A stretch of DNA of 21,308 nt from a virus: positions 1 to 21,308 of the IMG/VR virus record IMGVR_UViG_3300031578_000398; one strand, given 5' to 3'. Both the position numbers and the translations under genes were made by a program. The first letter of the stretch is position 1; every line of letters starts with the position of its first letter. Shown here in pieces: positions 15,219-21,308 of the stretch. Below the pieces are notes generated by a model, which was not told where the DNA came from, searched no databases, and saw only the letters and a program-made list of their open reading frames with translations.

Positions 15219-18200
15219 TCAAATCTTTTGAACAATCCCATCTCCCTCCATAGAAACGAAATTTATATTTCCATTTTTAACTTCTTGCCATAATTTGTCG
15301 TCTAGAACTTTAAATCCACCGAGCGCATCATGTTCATTTATTTTCTGACCATACCATTCATGGTCTTGCTTGGCAGTCCATAATTCAACCGGAATAATAT
15401 CGCTTGTGAACTTGCCTTCGTGATTTAGCTTAACCTTTCTTGACGATACCATATAGTCATGCAGTGCGTTCTCAAGTACATCTGGATTCCTTATAATATC
15501 GCCGTGCGCATCGGCGCGATTGAATGGATATATTATAGTATAAAATACCTTCTTCTCATCGTCTGCCTTTATGATATTAGCGGACTCTGACTTCGATATT
15601 TTCATCGAGTTGATTACAATTTCTTTCTCGATCTTGCCTGGGTTTTTGACATCAATTATTCGTGGTTTTTCGCCTGGTAAATTCCAGTATATCCACTTTC
15701 TACCCTTACTCTTCTGATCCGCAATTTCACTATCAAGGTCCCTTGACTCAGCGAGAGGAGTCTGATCTACTGGCTTTGTTATCTGCCAAACGTCTATCCC
15801 TTCTCGTCCTGGAAATCTAGAAATTATATAACGACCATTCAACTTCTTTCCCTTTAGGAATATTTCATACGCGTGCAACTTTGCAACACCAAGTTCATAG
15901 GTTCCACTATCCAATGCAAAGAATTTTGAATATGCTTGCGATGTTGATCCAGCCTCTCCGGGTTTCATTACGGCTCCACCTGGTTTCTTGCCAATATCTA
16001 GCCACTCGGTAGGCTGTTCAAGTTTAAATCCACCCCTGAGCGACTCCTTTGGCTCAAGAGCAAATAATTTGCTTCCTCCATTTGCCTTAATATCGCTTGT
16101 CTTACCTTCGAATAAACTAAAACCCCATAGAGCATTTTTACTTTCTAGCCTCAGATCACCATGAACGGAATGATCTGTCTCAAGAAGTTGATTTTCATCG
16201 AGCTTTGATTCTTCCTCACTGAGTCCTCTCCAATGATGTTGATAAACAAACTTTCCTTTTCCACTTTTAGGAAGTAGCTCGATCCAGTTGTTTTCCCAAT
16301 TTCTGATTGCGAGTTCTCCACGCGTTTCCCCTCCCTCGGTATCAGCTTGATTCAATATATTGTGGCCCATGGCTATAAGTGCAAGTGCAACACTTGGAAG
16401 TATTTCTTCATCTTTCTTAACCTGTAAAACTCCCGACCTAGCCGCCATGCTAACAACCTGACCGACAAAATATGGTTGAGTTCTTGCTTTGTCCACGTCT
16501 ATAACACTAGCGCCTAGCCAAGCCAGCTTTTTATTTTCGTCGTCTGGAATAATCTCTAGTACCTTAACAGTTATTATGTCTCCAATATCAGCAGGTATTT
16601 TACTGTTAAATGACTTACCAAGGTTGATGTATTTCCTGCCCGACAGTTCTGTGATGTTTTCATAATAGAATCCGTCACTTGGAAGAATACCACCAAAATA
16701 ATTATAGTCTCCAGACTTACCACGGACTTTATCGAGAACTATAACCTTAAGTTCTATAACCTTTTTTATCTTTGCCATTTCATTTGATGAACCATTTAGT
16801 TGGTAAAACCCTGGTTCGTTCGAAACAAATACAGCCCCCTCAGACATATCAAAACCATATGACCATTTTCCTATTGGTTCAAGTTGATCTTCTGAGTTCG
16901 CCCACTTAACAGGGACTGTATCAAATGAGTATTTCTTGCCAAATTCATCGAGCTTCTTTTTCATTTCGCCATATGGAAGATCATGAATATCATCGTTCAA
17001 GTATGGTAGAAATAAACCTGTAACAACAACTTTCTCGTTGGGACCAAATTCTGGTTCATCCTGATTTAACTTCATCAGGTCCGGTCGTGATAGCCTTTTT
17101 CCATTCGAAGTAATTGCAAGATCAATATCCAATATGAAGGGTTCTTTTATCTTCGAGAACGTTTCCTTTACGTTAGGAAATTTATCTATCTGGTTCTTTC
17201 CAAGTTGACCATCGAACCACATTTCAACCTTTCGGCCATCTCCTATTATCTCTGCCCTAAACCCATTGAGTTTCGGCGATCCTGCTACAGGAAATCTATT
17301 TGAAGCCCAGTCTTTAATTTCGTCTACGGAAAAAGCCTCTGTATATCCTGCCATCGCAGGCTTTGGTAACGCGAATCTTCTGAACGGGGCGAGTGCAGCC
17401 TTTTGAATTAAAGGTTTTACAAGGACCCCTTCCACGTAAACGCATTCTCCATCGGTACGTTCACCGAGCTTCTCAATTTCAAACCTTGGCCTGTCGTCAA
17501 GAAGTTCTTCGTTAACCCAAAACCAGAATGAAGCTTTATTCCATAATGACTTGTGTCCAGGATGAGCAACTGCACCTTCGCCCTTTGTACTTGGAACTTC
17601 GAAAGAAAGTTTTCCTCCTGGAACAAGAACTCGATGAATCTCAGCCATAATCTTCTCTTTATCGGCGACATGTTCAAGAAAATGATTCGCTCTTACTTCG
17701 TTAACGGTACCATCTCCAAATGGAATACCATTTGATAGGTCGTGGATAGTATCGGCTTTTGAATCTTTATTTACATCAATTCCATGCCATCCCTTAGGCT
17801 TATTATTTCCGCAGCCAAGATCAATCTTAACTTTCTCTACATTGCTGGATATTTTCTTGTTAAGTTCGTACTTTATCTTACTGATAGTTTCCTTTAGGTC
17901 GGTGTTCTTTATTCCGTACTTTTTGAGATAGTCCGGTTTTGGAAGTGTGAAGTCTGCCATATCTCCAAGCGCTAGCTTCGCGTGTTCCCCAAGTGCTATA
18001 ACTACGCTTGGATTTATGCTTTCTATTTCCTTTTGAATCTTATCCTGCCAGTATTCAATTTCTTCAATCGATGGTGTCCTGCTAAGACCATTTTTCTCAA
18101 GATATATTGGGACTGCGTTTGAAACATAAACATCTTCAATACTTATTCCAAGTTCATCGAGATAGTATTCTTTAAGTAACTCCTCATTTACTCCACATAT

Positions 18201-18998
18201 AGGAACTCCCAGTTCATACTCTAATTGTCCAGGAGCATCGCATATAAAGGCAACTAGGGCATTATTTGGACCTGACCCATCAACTACATCGGACTTTACT
18301 ATTTGACGCTTGATTTGGTCTTTCCTACGAAGCACTAGATCATAGATTGGGATGTTGTCGCCATGAGCTCCCTGGGGATTATCTATAAAATGAAGACATT
18401 CGCACTTATCTGGATCGATAGCGTTCCTTACGGGAAGTTCTATGTTATCAGCCTGTATAAGAAAGCTGCTTTCTTTCTTACTAGCTCTGAATAAAACATC
18501 AATGTCATTAGGATCTTTTACTCCCTTCGCAGTGGAACCAACAAGACCAACGAAGTCTTGAATTACAACTACTTCTTTTGGAAAACTATTGAAACCACGA
18601 ACACCCTTTGCGATCGACTTAAGATTTTCTATATCACTATAGAAATCCGATTCTTTATCAGCGTTTATACCACGTTTTTCCATTTCCTCTGAAACGAATA
18701 TACCAGCGTTTACAAAGTCTTCAACCGATCTATTTCTTTTCTTTGCCTGTCCATACCATTGATTGAGTCTTAGCCACGCAGATTGTATTTCACTATCCGG
18801 AACGTCTCTTAATTTGGATGGACGCATATCTGTTAAGGCTAACTTCTCAAAGCAAGTTGGTTCATCGTCGATATTATTTCCTTTTCCTCCGGCATATCCC
18901 CTAGCTTTCGCGTGTATCTTTTGAAACATATCATCGTTTACAACTCCAAGTTTCTTCAAATAGTTAAGGAATCCTTCGAGATAGAATTTACTTGCCAT
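15219..18998 (-). CDS. Giant fusion: nucleotidyltransferase, UDG-like, methyltransferase, DNA ligase-like, 3'-phosphoesterase-like and XkdF prohead protease
   Basis: 1259 residues, several times the length of an ordinary prohead protease. Modules seen: helical N-domain (1-135); nucleotidyltransferase fold (140-235) with GS at 154-155, DID at 165-167 and a third acid D220; family-4-like uracil glycosylase (248-365) with DAPGQLE (254-260) and VIALGEHAKLALG; methyltransferase (388-530) with SAM motif DLGCG (393-397) and FLEHV; DNA-ligase-like core (548-760) with K576-L-N-G, FILDIDL (621-627) and EGAVFV (720-725), then an OB fold to about 840; LigD 3'-phosphoesterase-like domain (900-1075) with H946-x-D948-x-R950; XkdF-type protease (1138-1259) with probable catalytic H1193 (LNHEG) and S1249 (FVSMEG). 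The position between minor head protein and scaffold is where a prohead protease is expected. Domain calls are by motif recognition; several enzymatic motifs are degenerate, so activity is uncertain. Confidence 0.85.
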   Translation of the reverse strand: MASKFYLEGFLNYLKKLGVVNDDMFQKIHAKARGYAGGKGNNIDDEPTCFEKLALTDMRPSKLRDVPDSEIQSAWLRLNQWYGQAKKRNRSVEDFVNAGIFVSEEMEKRGINADKESDFYSDIENLKSIAKGVRGFNSFPKEVVVIQDFVGLVGSTAKGVKDPNDIDVLFRASKKESSFLIQADNIELPVRNAIDPDKCECLHFIDNPQGAHGDNIPIYDLVLRRKDQIKRQIVKSDVVDGSGPNNALVAFICDAPGQLEYELGVPICGVNEELLKEYYLDELGISIEDVYVSNAVPIYLEKNGLSRTPSIEEIEYWQDKIQKEIESINPSVVIALGEHAKLALGDMADFTLPKPDYLKKYGIKNTDLKETISKIKYELNKKISSNVEKVKIDLGCGNNKPKGWHGIDVNKDSKADTIHDLSNGIPFGDGTVNEVRANHFLEHVADKEKIMAEIHRVLVPGGKLSFEVPSTKGEGAVAHPGHKSLWNKASFWFWVNEELLDDRPRFEIEKLGERTDGECVYVEGVLVKPLIQKAALAPFRRFALPKPAMAGYTEAFSVDEIKDWASNRFPVAGSPKLNGFRAEIIGDGRKVEMWFDGQLGKNQIDKFPNVKETFSKIKEPFILDIDLAITSNGKRLSRPDLMKLNQDEPEFGPNEKVVVTGLFLPYLNDDIHDLPYGEMKKKLDEFGKKYSFDTVPVKWANSEDQLEPIGKWSYGFDMSEGAVFVSNEPGFYQLNGSSNEMAKIKKVIELKVIVLDKVRGKSGDYNYFGGILPSDGFYYENITELSGRKYINLGKSFNSKIPADIGDIITVKVLEIIPDDENKKLAWLGASVIDVDKARTQPYFVGQVVSMAARSGVLQVKKDEEILPSVALALIAMGHNILNQADTEGGETRGELAIRNWENNWIELLPKSGKGKFVYQHHWRGLSEEESKLDENQLLETDHSVHGDLRLESKNALWGFSLFEGKTSDIKANGGSKLFALEPKESLRGGFKLEQPTEWLDIGKKPGGAVMKPGEAGSTSQAYSKFFALDSGTYELGVAKLHAYEIFLKGKKLNGRYIISRFPGREGIDVWQITKPVDQTPLAESRDLDSEIADQKSKGRKWIYWNLPGEKPRIIDVKNPGKIEKEIVINSMKISKSESANIIKADDEKKVFYTIIYPFNRADAHGDIIRNPDVLENALHDYMVSSRKVKLNHEGKFTSDIIPVELWTAKQDHEWYGQKINEHDALGGFKVLDDKLWQEVKNGNINFVSMEGDGIVQKI

Positions 18999-19005
18999 TC
19001 TTTTA

Positions 19006-19018
19006 CTCCTTACTCCTT
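19006..19018 (-). promoter_or_regulatory. Tandem Shine-Dalgarno that fixes the start of the 1259-residue protein
   Basis: Read on the minus strand, AAGGAG occurs twice in a row (19018-19013 and 19011-19006). The second copy is seven bases from ATG at 18998. This favours ATG 18998 over an in-frame upstream ATG at 19052, which would overlap the previous gene by 43 bases. The doubled site suggests strong initiation or standby binding; that effect is inferred. Confidence 0.7.
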
Positions 19019-19954
19019 GACCTCTATATTTGTCGTAATCGTGCATGAACAATTAGGGTGTGCTGGCGGAGCATAAACAGAATCTCCATCCGGTAGAATA
19101 AATGGATCATTAATGGGGACCGTTACGCCATCCATGGCTTGGCAGATTTCACAAGAACCTCCCCCTGCTTCCCATGTTTTTGTTGATTTATCTGGATCAA
19201 CCAAACCTTGATCTGCTGCTTGATTCCAGACCTCAATCTCGCCAGTGTTAGCAGCGTCCATTGCTTCTGTTCGAGCTACCATTTCGGCCCTATCGCGAAG
19301 TAATTTATCACGATATTTTCCAACCATTTTCTCGTAGTCTTGTAGCGGAATATTTGCAGCCTTAAGTTTTTCTCTATAATTTAAAAGTGCATTGGCCTGT
19401 GGTTGATTAAGTCCTATGTCACCAATTAAATTCTTAGCTGCCTTTCGATGTGGTATTCCATACTGGTTTATATCGAATACAGCTCCCCTAACAATATCCA
19501 TAACGCTTCCCTTCGTTTCGCGTGATAGATTTGTTATTCTCTTTCCTATCTCACTTGAAATATATTTCGACACCCTTGGATTATTGATATCGAATATGAG
19601 ATTTGGTTTTATAACTTTAGGAACGAGATTCTTCTGAGTATTTGCTGCTGCCCTTGCAATCGTCTTTGTGTACGAATCTTTCATCGGCGCTAGATTGAAG
19701 TCAAGTTTCTCCCATCCAAGAGCCTCATTAATTGCCTTAGTTGACGGATTTTTCTTTAGTAGTTCACGTGCAACTTCCTCTATTGATATTTTGTCCTTGA
19801 ACTGTCGCATTCCATTTAAAAAAGAAGTTTCAAAGAAGCTTGACATATTATTTGCTAATTTGCGTTTCAATGATAGCTGGTTCTTTTTAGATATTTTTGA
19901 AATAAATACTTTCGACTTCTTAATTGTGAGCTTTGGTTCAGGATAGTAGAACAT
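19010..19954 (-). CDS. Minor head / head morphogenesis protein, SPP1 gp7-like
   Basis: 314 residues; minor capsid protein normally encoded directly after the portal and thought to sit near the portal vertex. The first half is basic and helical. The diagnostic part is the C-terminus: a WEAGGGSCEICQAMDG segment (about residues 261-276; C268, C271) followed by PPAHPNCSC (H299, C302, C304). This matches the Cys-rich C-x2-C ... HPNCxC signature of the phage Mu protein F / SPP1 gp7 family and could bind a metal. Preceding it is the usual MVARTEAMDAANTGEIEVW helix. The ATG overlaps the portal stop by one base. The stop lies 11 bases before the next start, and its final codons form part of a doubled Shine-Dalgarno sequence. 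Confidence 0.88.
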   Translation of the reverse strand: MFYYPEPKLTIKKSKVFISKISKKNQLSLKRKLANNMSSFFETSFLNGMRQFKDKISIEEVARELLKKNPSTKAINEALGWEKLDFNLAPMKDSYTKTIARAAANTQKNLVPKVIKPNLIFDINNPRVSKYISSEIGKRITNLSRETKGSVMDIVRGAVFDINQYGIPHRKAAKNLIGDIGLNQPQANALLNYREKLKAANIPLQDYEKMVGKYRDKLLRDRAEMVARTEAMDAANTGEIEVWNQAADQGLVDPDKSTKTWEAGGGSCEICQAMDGVTVPINDPFILPDGDSVYAPPAHPNCSCTITTNIEVKE

Positions 19955-21228
19955 TAAATGTCACTTTCGGGTGCAGGAATACCGCAAATTTTACGGACCC
20001 ACTCTTCCATTTTCTCGTCAGGTTCGATTACTCCTGCGTTTACCATATCAACTACAAATTTTCCAACTATCATAAGATCAACGGCCTTCACTCCGCCATG
20101 ATTTAGAGTGGGTGGATGAGATATGTCTTTTCCGTTGAGGTCGAGAAGTCTTGGGATTGCGTGTCTGTTATAGGTCTCTTTAATTATATCAAGCATGGCT
20201 GTTATACCAAGAGCCATCCAGTTGTTTTTTTCTCGTGCGAGCGCCAAAGAACCAACACTTTCTAGACCTAATAGAAGAACGTCAGACAGTAAAGATAGTG
20301 CTATGAACTTATTATATCGCATAATCGGACCATTAAGATCAATTGACCTGGACCCTGCGGAAGTTAGTAAGTCAACATCATATAGAAATTGGCCCTTATC
20401 ATCTCTATCCGATGGGATCAGTAAGTAGGCTTGTTCATCTGTTCTTAAGTTCTTTCCAACTTTCTGCCAATGTTCAAGTATCTTCTTATCTATAGTCGAG
20501 GCACCCTCCAATAATATCTTCGCCGGTACCCTTAATTTAGGTATTCCGCAGCCATCGCGTTCTGCTGAAATAGCCTCTATTTTTTGAAGTTCCTTTGCGT
20601 AGTACCACGGTTCGTAAGCACCTCGAAGAAGTGATTCACCTTCTGGATTGTTTCGCGCTGCTGAGGTTCTAAATAATAAGCATTTTTCAATTGGTAGATA
20701 TACATCCTTGTAGTCTGGTGGGGCAGATTGAGTTACACCTTGAATCCCTCCAGTTGAATCAAAGTCCCAATTGTCTATCAAGGTGTCTGGTGCTCGTCCA
20801 GCAATTTTTCGCCATCCTATAAGTCCATCGTTGTGTTTGCTTCTCTTTGATGGCTCTTTACTTGGTCCGTTACGCAATTTGTAAACTATTTCAGAATATT
20901 CAAATCCATTCCATGGAAACTCCATGTGTTCACTGATTGTGTCGGTCCACGAAGAAGACATATCATTCAAACACGATTCGACAAACTTTGCATCTTCCTC
21001 ATTACCTTCTGGATTGGGGTCGACTCGCCACATGACAGGTCGGATAGATAGTGTAAACGCTTTTATCATTCCTGAAACAACAGGATTTGCACGCATTTTT
21101 TTCCATACCTTAATCGCTCGTGCTCCCTTGAGTTCACTCAGATACTCTTCATCGAGATAACCGTCAAATCGTTTTAACCCCGACGAACCTATTTCCTTAA
21201 ATTTGCTTGACGGTTCATATTTAGACAT
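19954..21228 (-). CDS. Portal protein, DUF935 / Mu gp29-like
   Basis: Predicted 424-residue portal, the dodecameric ring at the capsid vertex through which DNA is packaged and ejected and to which the neck attaches. The early part has the family pattern: a helix with KVWKKMRANPVVSGMIKAF, then SIRPVMWRV and acidic residues, then the MEFPWNGFEYSEIVYKL segment. A later GWRKIAGRAPDTLI stretch and a conserved LLRGAYEPWYY helix follow, as in DUF935 proteins. I chose ATG at 21228 because AAGGA lies about nine bases upstream; a TTG two codons earlier would be only three bases from that site. The reading frame is open to the window edge, so a longer N-terminus cannot be fully excluded. The stop overlaps the next start (TAATG at 19954), indicating coupling with the minor head protein. 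Confidence 0.88.
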   Translation of the reverse strand: MSKYEPSSKFKEIGSSGLKRFDGYLDEEYLSELKGARAIKVWKKMRANPVVSGMIKAFTLSIRPVMWRVDPNPEGNEEDAKFVESCLNDMSSSWTDTISEHMEFPWNGFEYSEIVYKLRNGPSKEPSKRSKHNDGLIGWRKIAGRAPDTLIDNWDFDSTGGIQGVTQSAPPDYKDVYLPIEKCLLFRTSAARNNPEGESLLRGAYEPWYYAKELQKIEAISAERDGCGIPKLRVPAKILLEGASTIDKKILEHWQKVGKNLRTDEQAYLLIPSDRDDKGQFLYDVDLLTSAGSRSIDLNGPIMRYNKFIALSLLSDVLLLGLESVGSLALAREKNNWMALGITAMLDIIKETYNRHAIPRLLDLNGKDISHPPTLNHGGVKAVDLMIVGKFVVDMVNAGVIEPDEKMEEWVRKICGIPAPESDI

Positions 21229-21308
21229 ATTCAAGTTTCCTTTCGAGGGCCATGTGTGGAGATCGTATGCTTTGAAATAATGATATACGACTAACTCCGT
21301 ATTTACAA
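21221..21308 (-). CDS. Possible C-terminal end of an upstream gene (partial, cut by right edge)
   Basis: From the right edge a frame is open for 28 codons and ends with TAA at 21223-21221, overlapping the portal start by 8 bases. The visible residues end in ALERKLEYV. Stop/start overlaps of this kind are the rule in this operon, and by gene order in Mu-like and related phages the gene before a DUF935 portal is usually the large terminase subunit. The fragment is too short to show any terminase motif, so the identity rests on position alone. The portal frame is also open to the edge, so openness alone does not decide which frame is coding here. Confidence 0.35.
   Translation of the reverse strand, partial: CKYGVSRISLFQSIRSPHMALERKLEYV

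Noticed and set aside
17417-17677. 86-codon minus-strand frame inside the methyltransferase part of the giant gene
   Set aside because: Out-of-frame shadow; the methyltransferase motifs are in the main frame.
18999-19052. Upstream in-frame start for the giant protein (ATG 19052)
   Set aside because: Would overlap the minor head gene by 43 bases and lacks a good ribosome binding site, while ATG 18998 has AAGGAG seven bases ahead.
1-21308. tRNA genes, CRISPR arrays, insertion sequences, integrase or attachment sites
   Set aside because: No cloverleaf-like stretch, no regularly spaced direct repeats, no transposase or integrase frame, and hardly any non-coding DNA to hold them.

Overview
This 21.3 kb window is one continuous late-gene operon of a contractile-tailed (myovirus-type) bacteriophage or prophage. 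Every supported gene lies on the minus strand, so the transcriptional order runs from the right end (21308) to the left end (1). Genes are packed almost without gaps: stop and start codons commonly overlap (TAATG, TGATG, ATGA), which implies translational coupling. Shine-Dalgarno sequences of the AGGAGG type and moderately AT-rich composition point to a bacterial host of low-to-medium GC content. No gene here identifies the host, and no integrase, tRNA, CRISPR array or lysis gene is present.

Head module (21308 to about 10365): a possible tail end of an upstream gene (terminase by position), a DUF935/Mu gp29-like portal, an SPP1 gp7-like minor head protein, a 1259-residue multidomain protein, a scaffold-like protein, a DUF2190-like decoration protein, the major capsid protein, a small unidentified protein, and four connector or tail-completion proteins.

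Tail module (10356 to 1): DUF3383 tail sheath, DUF3277 tail tube, a tail assembly chaperone with a hidden -1 frame extension, tape measure, a Dit-like protein, baseplate plug (DUF6983), hub, Gp138-type spike, a small unknown, gp25-like wedge, gp47/J-like wedge, a DUF2612 protein of the P2 gpI type, a beta-rich fibre or spike protein, and a Collar-domain fibre protein cut by the left edge.

The most unusual object is the 1259-residue protein (15219-18998). Its C-terminal 120 residues are an XkdF-type capsid maturation protease. Ahead of it sit, in order, a helical N-terminal domain, a nucleotidyltransferase fold, a uracil-DNA-glycosylase-like domain, a SAM-dependent methyltransferase, an ATP-dependent DNA-ligase-like domain with an OB fold, and a LigD-like 3'-phosphoesterase domain. 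This resembles a base-excision or end-joining repair kit fused to the one enzyme that must enter the prohead. My inference is that it is carried into the capsid as cargo and perhaps released by the protease. A second oddity is linked to it: the short segment that precedes the protease in B. subtilis XkdF is found here at the start of the next gene, the scaffold, which also has a strong internal start after that segment.

The tail assembly chaperone has a canonical T TTT TTC slippery heptamer immediately after the last stop of the -1 frame. It leads into a 76-residue extension typical of G/GT-type chaperones. The sheath and the gp47-like wedge protein carry what appears to be the same beta-rich inserted module.
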